From Burhinus oedicnemus (lineage: Eukaryota; Chordata; Aves; Charadriiformes; Burhinidae): 64,000 bases of DNA. The translations under genes and the position numbers were made by a program. Shown here one piece after another: positions 26,001-37,363 of this stretch. The notes under the pieces are model-generated. The model made no database searches, had not been told where the DNA came from, and worked only from the letters and a program-made list of their open reading frames with translations. The stretch covers positions 917,433-981,432 of the forward strand of contig VFFE01007035.1 in assembly GCA_008921705.1 (NCBI GenBank), given 5' to 3'. Numbering within the stretch: position 1 is the stretch's first letter; each line of letters starts with the position of its first letter.

Positions 26001-26867
26001 AACCTAAACAGAGCTGAACTTCCCACCGAGGAATGGTAACCCTGACAAGGTGAGAGCTTGAATTCCCCCTCCCGGTAAAGCTGTGCTGTCCACACCTGTC
26101 GATTAGGCTGGAGGCATGTTGCGATGCCATATTCCCTCGGCTTGCACGGCTGCCAGGCTTTGACAGAACCTTGCTCCAAAACCAACTCTTCATCAAAGAT
26201 GTCTTACATTCAGCTGAAATCAAAGAGCCTGAACAGATGTCTCTAAATATATTTCCTCCTTGTAATGATGGCAAATAAAAGCAGTGTCCTCTAACACGTT
26301 CTGTACAGCATCTGTAACGCTAGTGCCGCAAAGGGAAATCAAAAGAAATGGGGTAGGATGTTATGTATGCTGTGTGCTCTGAGAATATTTTAAACTCCCT
26401 TAGCCTCCGTAATGAAAACCACACTGTCTGAAAGTGAAACACTGCTGATTGTTAACTGTAGGTCTGGTGGAAATAAAGCGAGGGACACAGGGAAAGGGAA
26501 TTTCACGTAAATCTAATTTCTTCTGTGTCAAACAGCGCTACTGTATTTCCTTCCATCTGCAAGGATACCCTATGAAATGTGGATGAATGTTATTACAGTC
26601 TGCAATAAGTAGAGTTCAAAGCAGGGAAAATTTGGTTCAGATTTGGATTCGGCAGTTCAGAAGTTTCTTCACACTTTCTTCAAACGACCCAGAAAAAAAA
26701 AAATCTCAGGCTTTGAATAGACAATCTTATATAAAAACTTTTACACGAATCGGGTTGCTATGCAAAGTAGCTAGGATTTAAGCAAATATTTATATATTTT
26801 GCTTTTTCAGCAGAACTAAACTGGATTATTTTGCGGGTAGGATACTGACTGGGATGAGAGAGCGCTA
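23043..26867. other. unique non-coding sequence
   Basis: No gene recognised. Holds a short TG/TA repeat at 24649-24680 and several AT-rich intervals. Open frames reach 149 codons (25825-26274 minus) and 130 codons (24897-25289 plus), with no recognised domain. 26280-26560 is a motif-rich unique stretch, noted under findings. Confidence 0.45.
24649..24680 (+). repeat. (TG)9 dinucleotide repeat followed by short (TA)n
   Basis: Nine TG units at 24649-24666, then 'taccttttatatatatac'. A modest microsatellite with no gene context. Confidence 0.9.
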
Positions 26868-26962
26868 CATCACAGTTCCCAGCTCTGGCTGTGACACCCT
26901 GGGTGACTTTGCACAAATTACTGCTTCTCTTTGTGCGCCATCCCCTTTTTGTAAAACAAAGA
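26868..26962 (+). mobile_element. MIR SINE fragment
   Basis: The plus strand is collinear with sense MIR: 'cccagctctggctgtgac', 'cctgggtgactttgcacaaattact', 'cttctctttgtgcgcc', 'ccttttt' and 'gtaaaac'. The MIR core runs 'cggctctgccac...gtgtgaccttgggcaagttacttaacctctctgtgcctcagtttccccatctgtaaaatgg'. Diverged, but ordered across about 95 bp. The open frames on the minus strand here (95 codons at 26865-27152 and others) are not genes. Confidence 0.75.
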
Positions 26963-29900
26963 GCCCACTTTTCCTGCACCCTTTCTTTTCCTTAACTAGA
27001 TAGGAGTAGCCTGTGCTACATGAACGAGCAGCGGAAACCACAGGGGATGGTGGGCTGGGAAGCTCTGATCTCTGCTGGGACCTTGTGGTGCTATTGTGAG
27101 GGATATTAATAACAGAAGCAGGATAAGAAGAGCTCCTCGTAACAATTTCCACCCAATTCTGACTCTCCTAGGACATAAGTGAAGGGAAATGCTAATGTTC
27201 ACTATGCCTAACCGAACACCCAAATTAAAGTTTGGAATGGGCTTTTAGTTCCTGAAATACAGGCTTTTCTCCCCATCTCCAACAGATGATGCTCCTGCTC
27301 ATCCGTGATGCTGTCCGATGCTCTGGGCAGCAATGCTGCTTCCACACTCCACAACTCTGGGCTCCTTGTTCTCCTTGTCTCATCTCCTCCCTGGATGCTC
27401 TGTGGCAAAGTCCAAACAAATACCCCAAAAGGTGCATTAACAAAACTCCAAGCCAAACTCTGATGCACCTCCTCAAGCGTCCTTGCTCTTAATGTCCCCA
27501 TCAGCTTTCCAGACTCCTTCGCCCCCGCCCAGTTCTGGCACCAAAAGTAAAACATAAGCTGGTAGACATCTCCCCACCAAGAAGAAACTGCCGGTGCCGC
27601 CATCGCCCTGAGCATCCTTGGCTGAAAGGAGAGGAGGTTTTGGAGCCAGCCTCCCATCCTTGCTCCCAGACCCGCAGGTCCCAACAGCCCTGCTGGCTCT
27701 GGCTCCCAGGAGACCTCTGCTCCCCCGACAGCCCAAAGCCCTCACCTTGGATGCTGGACTTACTCACTTCCCAAGTTCCCTCCAGCGACTGTTAACTTTT
27801 CTCTCAGTTATTATTTTCTTTGTCAGATGGGTGGAATAAAGACCCCCAGCACACATGTAGGACCTGATCAGTCCTGAAGGGACTTGGAGCTCCCTGCTCA
27901 GTCTTGAAGGGACCAACATATCCCATTACAAAGTCCCAGACTAAATTCACTCCCAACAAAAAGTCATCTCCCTTTGGACGGTTAAAGTCTACCTTTTGAA
28001 ATGTCCACATGTTGTCTCAGCAACTCTCCTTTATGGCTGTTTACATTGGATAAGAAGCGGAACACAAAGCAACATTCAGATGAAGAAAGTGCTCAGAAGT
28101 AGTAAAATACTGTGTTATCTATTTTTTTAGCTGAATAAATTGAGCTTGCTTTGCATTATTGCTGGCTGTCTTAGCCCAGCTCTGAAAGTGAGAGAGAAAG
28201 AGAAAGGGAATCTTTAAAGGCAAATCCCGGGAGGACACTAATATTTTTAATAGTTTGTGGGTTATGAAACAAATCTGTGTTAGCAGTATTATATATCTCA
28301 GCCTGAACCACTGGGGTGTTTCCAGGCTCTTTAATGAAACTAAAGCACTAACACAGCATTGCCAAGAAAGTAGATTTATTCACAAAGAAATGTTTGCTAG
28401 CAGAAATGAAAGCGTAGGCATGAGTGGGGCTGTAGCATACTAATGCAGAGTCTTGTCACTCACATTGCCCCTTATCACACCCGCTTAACTCCGTTGTTAC
28501 TGCTGGATCACAGGTCGCACCTTTTCCCCCTTTTCCTGCCATCCAATCTTGCCTTTTCCCTGCTTTTTGGAGCCCATAGCACAGCAATGCATCCATATGG
28601 GCTGAAACTTGTGCTAACAGCAAAACTTGATCTATAGCTGAGGCGAGCTGAACATTTAAAAAAAAAAATACACAAACACTAGGGACTTTTTTTTTTTTCA
28701 TTTTACAGTGTGAAATAGGACCCAAACTAATCAATGGAGCTCAGTGGGAGTGCATAATTATTAATAGGCCCTACATGGGGCCTCAGAAAATATGCAGTTC
28801 TCTTGGAAGTTTAAAAGGTCAGTGTGAATAACTAAAACATACTTTTCTTGGTAGTTATTATGCAGTAAAAAAATAATTCATAAGGAAATCAGTTTAGGGA
28901 AAAAAAATTTCTCATGTTCTAGCAGGGTGGTTTAGGAGTCGTTCCTATGTCTTCCATGTATCTTTTCTGGCAGGTTAATGGACCATGTTTTATTCTCTGC
29001 CTTACTTCCTAAAGCTCACAAAGCCCAGTCCTTTTTCACTGTTTGTTATTACAGAACTCGACTGCACGCTGCCCGGTTGAGAGCAGGAATGAAAAATGGT
29101 GTGCCCCCTGGAACAACCCACACCAGTGGAGAGCAAGGCCAGATGAAACACCTCTGCATGGTGCTACTGGTTAGCCTTGTTTACTAATTACACAGCAGCC
29201 CGAGAGGTCTAGTTATGTACATGCTACTCTTCAGACTGGTTTCTGGTGGTTTGTAAAACGGAGGATATGACGGGCACCATTAAGGCTCAGACCTTTGAAG
29301 AAGCTCTACATCATGTCTAAGCATCAGCAGACTTCAATGAAAAATGCCCAACAAGCCCTGGGTCCTCCTCCTAAGAGTCCAGCTGTGTTTAATGCTGAAA
29401 CCAAAGAACTTATGCTCTTTCAAGAAACCTTGGGAGGTTGTGAAGAGGCAGCAGAAGATGCTGGCAGCACTCCTGGGACACACATCAGGCGCACAAGGTG
29501 ACCGGAATGAGAGAAGTCCCCCTCCACCGAAGCACAGTCAGGTTTCTAGCCAACGGGCTTTCCACCCAGAGTACATGGTAAAGTGGGGAGAGGAGTGGAG
29601 ACCTAATGCAGAGGGCACTTGCCATGCACCAAGGGTTGTTAGGAAGACACTGCCCTCACCTGAGCTTCATGAGGACACATCAGCCACTAGATGTAATGCA
29701 GAGAATCTGCCTGAGGCTTCGATCTGCTCCAAGTAGGTGGATGATGATGCCTAAGAAGAGATCCCACACCGAATGGTTTAAATATGCAGTGAGGCAGTGA
29801 CTACGGCAAAGATCCTGATGGAAACAATAGCTGTTTGGCATGAAGCGGAGCCCAGGCAAGAACTGCCCAGAGCCAAGCCAACACTGCAGAATATTCTCCA

Positions 29901-32900
29901 GGACCATGCAGCCCAGCTGAAAATCACCCCTGGGAGAAAGACTGGCATGGATCTTACTCACACTGCATGGAGGCCAGGTCCAGCCTCAGGACAGAGATAG
30001 CTTCCTCCCTCACTTCTCAAATGAATTACTTTCAGGCATCCTCATGCCTTTTTCTGGATTCAGTTCCAACATCCACTTCAGTGATGTTGGAATACAACAT
30101 ACAAAATTCAGCACAAGTGAATTCTGAATTTGTATGAATTTCAAACAGTGGAAGAAACTGCACCAGCCTGAGGGGACTGCGGATGACGTCATGTAAGATG
30201 GACAAAACCCTTGTTTACCCTTACCTCATACCAAGGAATGAAAGCTGAGCTGTGTGATGTGTCAGAGAGCTGCCACCACGCGCGGACCTGAAATGGGTGG
30301 ACAGCTGAACACAAGGCCACAATGCAGAGGTGGAGCAGAGTGCCAGAGCGGGCTGGGAGGCCAAGCAAATAGATGTCTTAACTCTTAGACCTTAGGGAAA
30401 AGGCCGTCAAGCGATACTTAATATAAACATGGCCTACAACTGAGGTGAGCTGTACGCCATCAGAAGGTAGGTGGGGATGGGGACAATGTCTGCGTATCTG
30501 CCTATAAATGTGCTCGTGGCCACAGGAAGCTGAACTAGCCAGATCCTTGCCCAGACCTGGTTTGCTAATTTTTATCTCGTGTTTATGTTGTTATCTGCTC
30601 TGTCGGGCAGTGTCCGGAGGTGCATACAGCAAACGCTGTGACTCGGTACAGAAATACCCACTAACTGGCCAGGTTTCAATCTGAGCATTTTTCTCAGGAG
30701 TGAAGTCATTTTATTACTATGCTGTCTACCCAGGCATGTGCAGCATCTGGTTAATATATTCCTGGGTAGTTCCTAGCTCTCCAAACGCTCCATCCCTGCT
30801 ATATTGCAAAACACACAAAAGGCAAACTTTCCAACACTTCGCTTGGGTACCTGTTCCAGGCACTTACAGACCTGGTTAGGAGTATTTTCCAAGGAGCTAG
30901 CCTGTATTTTCCCATGCTTAATTTAGTTATTGGAATGTCTGCCATTTATATGTGTTCTCCTTGGCTCCCGCACAGGTCAGCTACTATAAATCAGCCCGGT
31001 ATCGCTGACTGTAATGGAGCTACAGTAACTTACAACAGCTGAGTATCTGGTTTATGAACACAGTTCCCAAAGCCTCATGTTAAATACAGCCCAAGGTTGG
31101 GGCATTTAAACAAAATGAAGAGGTTATGAAAGGTACATAAGCGTCTTCCAGTTCAATATTGTTTGTCCTAGATACTTACTAGGTGATGAAAGGATAAATA
31201 AACAGACCCCAGGCACGGTGATGTCAGACTTTGTTTTTGCCAGTGATATTTTCTCTGTAAAAGCAGTACACGTGAAACAAATGAAGAAACAGGTGAGAGC
31301 AAATGTTTGGCTGCCAAACTTGGCCATAGATAAAACATGATGAAGATATTAACCCTGTGGACTGGAACGCGAGTGGAAGAATACCTGGGGAGGGAAAGGA
31401 AATCACTCCGGCTGTTGAGAGCCCTGCCTAAGTACCTGCTGGCAGCTAATGAGGAGGTGCGCAAGGAAATTCACTTCTGAAGCCACATCAGGCATTATCC
31501 TTAATGCCCTGATCCCATCTGCTGAGGCAAGGAATTTACTTCTCAAACTGTTTGCTGTGCTCTTCCCCGATCTTGCTCTTCTCAATCTTCTCGATCTTGC
31601 TCACCCAAGTCAGGCTGCACACACCTACGTGACAGGAGCTTCGTATTCTTTATTCAAAACCCTTTTTCTCCAGCGACAACAGAAAGTAGAAAGGAACAGA
31701 TTGCCTTCCACTGAAATAGAAACCACGTGGAAACCATCTCCATCCGATGGAGTTTTGGTAGGGTTTTGGTTTTGCTTGGGGGGGGGAGGTGTTTTCAAGA
31801 AACTGGAAACAAGCATTTTGGGTTTCTTGAAACTAAATAATTCTGCTCAAACTGAAACACTTTCAGATCTGGGGCAGGGGCACCCTTTGTAATTGCTGCA
31901 CATTTTTACCTTTGCTACAGCCAGAAGCATGAAGGGCTGAGCTTTCAAACTCCGGGTCACAACTGCAGCATTGGCCACCATGTGTACGAGCAGTCACCAA
32001 CGCCAGCGGAGCAGGGCGGCTCTCAGCACGGGAATGTAACCGCAGCCAGGACTGGTATTTGTGTGCTGGCTCCCTGACCCGGGAAGGCACTCATCACCGG
32101 GACACCCTCCCTCTGCCAGACCTTCACAACCCCACCAAGCCCGACCTGACATCACCATTCAGGGAACGTTCTCCTGAAGATGAGATATATAAAAGCATAA
32201 AACCCACTACCTGTGACAGCAGGATATGAAATCAGGCACAGGATTTGACACAGCTAACCCGAGCCGGGAGAGACCCCAGCTGGCAGCTCTGCCCATCCTC
32301 GCACTGCAGGAGTGAGCTTTCTGCTCCAGGTGCCTCTCTCTGCCCACGGATTAGAGAAGGAAACCAAATGATCGGCTTAGACCAGACATCTAACTGCAGC
32401 GAGCATGGCAACTCCCGTGGGAACTGAAAATACTGTGCTAACTTTTCTCAAACACAGTGAGAAACGGTCTCTTCCCACAGAATTTACTATATATTAATTA
32501 GACAGCAAGTTGACATATCTCTGGCTAGCACACGTTAAAACAGCTCCACAAGTATTTACCAGCTGAGGTCTAGGAAGACGGGGACCAGAAAGAAATCTAA
32601 AAGATTAAAAAAAAATTTAGCTAAGTGGGGCCGTGGCAAATTGCCCTGCCAAGCACAGCTACTCTGAGCAGAAGCTCCTTCTCTCTTCTCCCCTGGGCAG
32701 GGTTTCCCACCACTCACAAAGGTGCAAAGGGCAAACTGTTCCAACCGGTTCCAGACTAGAATAATGCCAGATAGGGAAAAGAGACCCATAAGCTTGTGAT
32801 GAAGAAGGAAAATGTTGATATGCATGGTTAAAATACCTTCCGTCTTGCAATCCTCTGGTTATTCTGGTAGCTGATATTTTGGGAGCTAAGAAAGGGAGCA

Positions 32901-33541
32901 GGACAGCATTCCTCACCAGAATCAAACAGAAACAAAAATCAGCTGTTTCTTGCCTATTAAAGTAATGCCACCAGTGATTTCACTTCCTAACTTACTATTT
33001 TGGTCATTGTCATAATATGGAGACCATTTGGTAAACTTTGCTTACGAAATTCCCAGAAAAGAAAATGACGAAGCTACTTTGGCAAATGTAACCACAAACA
33101 TTCTCCTATGTTTTAATAAGGATAAGAATAAAAGGCTCTTTTCTAAATCAGATGACTTTGCTTTAAAAGGCAAGTGAGAGTCTAATTTAGAACTACTTAT
33201 TTTCAGGCCTCAAGCAAAACTCCTGAAATAATCTCCTGGTTATTATTTACAGTCAGCTCTCTCCCCCTTCTTTTTCTTTCTTGTTTTCAAAAAGGACTTT
33301 CAAGATGGTGAAAAAATTAGAGTATTTATTGACAGATCAAGTATAAGCAATACAAGCACAGAAGATGGCTGTCTCTGTATTTAAGTTCTCTGTAAAGGAA
33401 CTGGGTTTCTGCACGGCTTGGGCACACTACCTAGAGACACAATTTCTGTTGGGGTTTCCCAGCCGTACTGGCACAGCCGTGCTTCTGGAGTCACCAACCA
33501 GATTTACAGCACAGCCCCAGTGCAGGCACAGTGGGATGAGA
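26963..33541. other. unique non-coding sequence
   Basis: No gene recognised. The longest frame is 158 codons on the minus strand at 27208-27684. It overlaps other frames on both strands and has no known domain. A weak MIR-like trace ('tttgtaaaacggaggatatgac') lies near 29250. 28640-28900 contains A and T runs plus AT-rich unique sequence. 30250-30680 has more CpGs than its surroundings and a TATAAAT at 30503, discussed under findings. Confidence 0.45.
30184..30191. promoter_or_regulatory. perfect CRE palindrome (TGACGTCA)
   Basis: Third perfect TGACGTCA, in 'gcggatgacgtcatgtaag'. The flank preserves another CpG three bases upstream of the site. Same reasoning and limits as for the other two copies. 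Confidence 0.35.
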
Positions 33542-33622
33542 CGGGAACGATGCTCCCGCGGTGCAGACGGAGAGGGCAGGAATGCCCGCAGTGAGCGCAC
33601 GGCCGCAGCCTGGCCTTCGCCG
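33542..33622. promoter_or_regulatory. dense small CpG cluster
   Basis: I count 11 CpG dinucleotides in about 80 bp (for example ccgcgg, agacgg, gagcgcacggccgc, ttcgccg). That is close to the number expected without CpG loss, whereas the surrounding kilobases are depleted. It is immediately followed by an AT-rich, unique, motif-bearing stretch (33623-33740: 'ggataattaaaag', 'ttatgcattattttt', 'tgataaattataaagg'). A GC-rich core next to a homeodomain-type AT-rich flank is typical of many vertebrate regulatory elements. It is too short for a classical CpG island, and no transcript is visible. Confidence 0.4.
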
Positions 33623-35956
33623 TGTGATAAACATTGCCATTCCCTGGATAATTAAAAGCTTCGTCCTGTGATACATTTGAACAGTTATGCATTATTTTTG
33701 CAAAGAGGGTGATAAATTATAAAGGCTGATTGATTTACTACATCAAGGTAGCAGCAAGTGATTTCCCCCAGAGCAGCTGCTCTGCTGAACTGCCAGCCAA
33801 GCCAGAAGAAAGGCACACATCTTTGGAAGGCGGCAGAGCACCAGAGGCTCCTTTTCCAGAGCTGTTTCAGTCTCCTGATGACTGTATAATAGAGGTAGAA
33901 CCGAAGTCATCTGCTTTCCTATTTTACGCAAGGTGACTAAGAAAGTCTTATTTGGTTTGAATAGATTTCAAAAGTGTGCACATATATATTTTTATACATA
34001 TATATGAATAAGCCTCTTTCATAAGAAAGACTTCATGAATATTTCATGGTTTTCCCCTCGGGTTTCTAAGTATCTGGTTTGCATGCTTTACTGAGTACAA
34101 TTTACTGCCACCTGGGCTCAGGAACAGATTTCCAGTGGATTCTGCTGTGTTCATCAGTAGCCACAATGTAAGGTATATGACAGTGCCAACAGCTCCATCA
34201 TCCTCTCTGATAGCATCAGAGCCTTCTTCAGATTTTGTCGGAGCAATCAGGTGATGAAACGACCTCCCAAATTTGTGCAGCCCCATTTGCTACAAGTCAC
34301 TGTTGCCCAGTGGGTCTTTCTTTCCCTGGTTGGCTTTTAAAGAATGTTTTCTTTACCCCTGGTGCTTGCAAGATACTGTTCAAAGGGAAAGAAAAGTACA
34401 GGGTGACCCGCGGAAATCATCTCTCATCGCATCCCACCACTTCCCATATATTTTTTAAAAAATGTAAGCTCGGATAGACAGGCCAGTTTGCTGTCACATC
34501 TCCCCCTTGCAACTGCTGACAGTCAGATGCTCTGGCTTACTTTAGGGTTTGATTTGTTGTCTGCAATTAGGCTAAAAATGGATATATTTAAAAAATACAA
34601 AGGAAATCTATGATTAGTTGTAAACTGGAAGCAAACATAGAGACAGGAGAAATGATTTCTTTATCCAAATTGCCAGGCATGAACTCATTTGTGTTTTGAT
34701 CTCTGTGAACCTGCCAGAGGGCTCTCCCTGCCCATGTAAGGGGGGCTCATCTTCCTGAGCATCCCATCAAGATGAATGAATTTCACCTCAAACCATCACG
34801 AACTGAAGTTTCTGCTAATCACTGCCCGACCCTCAACTCTAACTGCTTCACTCAAAACGCTGGCAGAAGTTTGGTGGCTTTGACCAGGCTTGGAATTTGC
34901 TGAAATCTAGGTCTCGAGTGTGATGCTGACAAGATCAGCCCAAGAAGTATGTCATGGACTGCCATGAAAATGAGAATTCAGCATCACAGAGCTGTCTGCT
35001 AAGAAATGCCTTGACCAAATGATGCAGTCAGCTCCGGAGGGATACGAATCCAAACCAAAAGCTGGGATGGGACCACTCCAGCTTCCACCGGTTCATCAGC
35101 TGTATCTCAATCTCCACCTGAACTACGCAGCCCACTCCACTCTCTCTCAGGAGTACAGGACATTGTACATGAACCAAAAAGGTGTTCTTGTGCAATCCGT
35201 GTTTGATTTATTTTGAGGGAGCAGATGAATCTAACGTTCCCCCCCTTCTTTGGGGGAATTCAGAGCACATTCCAGCAGGGAAACAATGAGTACAAGCACT
35301 GTCTCATGTAACGCAGCTCATGGCCTTAACATGCTCCACCTGCCTAAGTGCTTGGCAAAAGCTGAGGTTGAAATGCGGAAGGGTTTCAGTGCATAAAGGC
35401 CTTCTAAAAATGAGGTTGGGTTTAAGTAGCCAGGCAAAACCCTCACATATAATAAGGGGCATGAGAAAGGTTATGCCTACTTCATGGAGCAGATTCCAGT
35501 ACACAGATCCCTTTTCTTGGCCACCAAAGATGCAGAACTCTGTGCAGTTTGGTGTTTATTTATACGAAAATAGCCTTCATTTTTGTTCCATGCCTTGGGG
35601 CTGTGCAAACTACGATAGGAGAGGCATGGTTCCAGCAGTGATAAGCTGCAGACAAGGGGCAGTGTTCTGTCCAGCATCTGTTATCACACCCCTCCCAACC
35701 TGAACAGAGTAAATTAAAATTAGCAAGACATTAAAGAATTAACACTATAAGCATTTATGACCAGTGTCAATCATTCACTCTCTCCTGGAGCATGCAGCAG
35801 GGTGAACAAGTAACGCTGTGCTCCAGGGATTAATGGTACATGACTGAAGTCCTGATTGCTGTGGGCTGTTCAGTGGTGAAGCACATTTGCCCTCAGCCAG
35901 GCAAAAGGAAGTAATGAGCTGAAATAAAGAAATGGGAAATATGAGTTGGATAGGAG
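33623..35956. other. unique non-coding sequence
   Basis: No gene recognised. It holds an AT hairpin at 33981-34006 and a short C-run/G-run hairpin (ttccccc / gggggaa) at 35237-35258. Open frames are at most 127 codons (35320-35703 plus) with no family assigned. Confidence 0.45.
33981..34006. repeat. AT-rich inverted repeat
   Basis: Arms CATATATAT and ATATATATG, 9 nt each, separated by 8 nt. Low-complexity TA sequence makes this likely by chance; no function is assigned. Confidence 0.6.
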
Positions 35957-36050
35957 GAGAAAACATCCTAACAAGCTGCCAGGGGAAGTGCTGGTTCACC
36001 GCTCGGGTCATTTCAAATTGGACTGGATAATGCATTGGAAAGCATCCTAG
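35957..36050 (+). mobile_element. ancient CR1/L3-type LINE fragment (3' end of ORF2)
   Basis: 'gaaaacatcctaacaagctgcc', 'aggggaagtgctggttcacc' and 'aaattggactggataatgcattgg' follow the order of the last coding part of CR1/L3-type ORF2. In that region the protein reads roughly '...NxLP(R/K)EVV...PSL..FK.xLD'. The frame is broken and divergence is high, older than the CR1 that begins about 100 bp downstream on the opposite strand. There is no terminal octamer. I infer two independent insertions of different age. Confidence 0.5.
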
Positions 36051-36147
36051 TTTCTGGCAGACTGTGCACTGCATGTGAAAGATGAAGGGGCAGAGCCGGC
36101 ACATTTTTGCCTCTTTGACTTGGTGTCTTCCATCACCTGCTCAGCAA

Positions 36148-36515
36148 ATAGAATCAGAGAATCATATGTTTGGGTTGGAAGGGACCTTTAAAGGCGATCT
36201 AGTCCAGCCTCCCTGCAATGCGCAGGGACATCTTCAACTACATCAGGTTGCTCAGAGCCCTGTCCAACCTGACCCTGAATGTTTCCAGGGATGGTGCATC
36301 TATCTCTGGGCAACTTGTTCCAATGTTTCACCACCTTCGTTGTAAAAAATTTCTTCCTTATCCCTAGTCTAAATCTACCCTCTTTTAGTTTAAAACCATT
36401 ACCCCTTGTTCTATCGCAAAAAAAGTCTGTCTCCATCATTCTTATAAACCCCCATTAAGTATTTGAGAGGCTGCAATAAGGTCTCCCTGGAGCCTTCTCA
36501 TTTCCAGGGTGAAAA
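36148..36515 (-). mobile_element. CR1 LINE, 5'-truncated, about 370 bp
   Basis: On the plus strand the element starts with 'atagaatcagagaatcatatg', the reverse complement of slightly degenerate ATTCTATG-type terminal units. It continues with 'ggttggaagggacctttaaag', 'gatctagtccagcctccctgc', and then the antisense of the ORF2 C-terminal coding region, ending near 36515 in the 'ggtctccctggagccttctcatttccag' block. The rest of the element is missing, typical of 5' truncation. It is the longest and clearest transposable element in the window. It sits beside an older LINE remnant on the opposite strand (35957-36050). CR1 is the dominant LINE of birds, which supports an avian source. Confidence 0.95.
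36200..36439 (-). pseudogene. CR1 ORF2 C-terminal remnant (reverse transcriptase protein end)
   Basis: The minus-strand frame from 36439 reads the conserved C-terminal tail of CR1 ORF2: a Arg-Thr-Arg-Gly-Asn-Gly-Phe-Lys-Leu start, an '[13 protein letters not shown]' block, and '[10 protein letters not shown]'. This region lies after the reverse transcriptase domain and has no catalytic residues. After LPR the protein leaves the family sequence. The DNA there appears about 5 nt short of the usual CR1 sequence (a gap in the 'GAGGTGGTGGATG' block), which shifts the frame before it runs on to a stop at 36188. It lacks the endonuclease and reverse transcriptase domains altogether, so it cannot encode an active protein. 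The Met at 36439 is not a biological start. Confidence 0.85.
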
Positions 36516-37254
36516 TAGCTCATGGTTCAAATCAAGCCCAATCTTATATTCCACCTGTAACACAGGGTAATTACTGAGGAAAACAACAAATATGCTCACC
36601 ATCCGTACCTGGTATTAACCTCCCCAAGTAGCCTTCCCTTCCTCCCCTTTGCTGCAGCATTTCATAGTCCTCCAGAGCGGTCCAAACTTTAACATGTACT
36701 TGCCACAGACAGGCGATACCAATGAGTAGTAACAAGCTCTCAGTCACCACTGTCCACATGAACAACCTTGAGACAACACAAAAGACCTACTGAAGGTTTC
36801 TCCACAGGCTCAGCTGCCTCTATGATTTTTCTCTCCAAACTGCTCAACCTCTTCTTTAGGTCAGCAATACCCAAACGAGAGCTGGGACCTCATGGGCAGC
36901 TAGCACAGTTATTAATGGTGTTATGAGCCTTGCAGAAATGTAATTCCTTGGACAGGTATTCAGGGATCACACATATTTTCTACTTGGAGGTCGTCTGGCA
37001 AACAGAAAAAAAAAGTTGGGGGGTCTGCTATTTTATATCCCTTTTCCCCCACAGAGAACAAGGAGTAGTATCCAGGCAAGGTAAGGCCCCCTCAGCCTCT
37101 GCAGGCAATGAGAACTCATTTATTTCTATGCTGATAGAGGGAACAGTGGTGATTTGGGAATGAAACTCAGCCAGCTTGTTACATTACATGCCCTTTTCAA
37201 ACAGGAGCGATACTGCTTTCACGTCTGACATGCATCATTAAAAAGCAATCACTT
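36516..37254. other. unique non-coding sequence
   Basis: Immediately beyond the truncation point of the CR1. No gene or further repeat recognised. Confidence 0.45.
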
Positions 37255-37363
37255 CGAGCAAGGCTCTTTTTATTTATCACGAAAAGAAAAGGAATGGGAA
37301 AAAGTGAGAGATAATCATTACTCAACCCTTTCCCTGCTGAAAAGTGAAAGCCTGGGTCCAACA
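37255..37363 (+). repeat. local direct repeat, copy 1
   Basis: The core 37308-37363 (56 bp) matches 38367-38422 at 51 of 56 positions by my manual alignment; the shared part includes 'actcaaccctttccctgctg' followed by aaaag. A weaker shared flank begins at 'cgagcaag' (37255 and 38338), with about 24 extra bases in this copy. Because of the match, minus-strand open frames in both places share the peptide FSAGKGLS, which is not evidence of a gene. It may be a local duplication or two copies of an unidentified dispersed family. Confidence 0.8.

Noticed and set aside
27208..27684. 158-codon minus-strand frame
   Set aside because: It overlaps 83- and 90-codon frames in other phases and plus-strand frames, has no recognised family, and has no splice or promoter context.
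29225..29275. MIR-like words ('tttgtaaaacggaggatatgac')
   Set aside because: Only one short block matches and the flanks do not continue the MIR order.
33730..33936. Possible exon with acidic peptide followed by 'aaggtgact' donor-like sequence
   Set aside because: A GT after the frame is common by chance; no acceptor tract or family similarity was found upstream.
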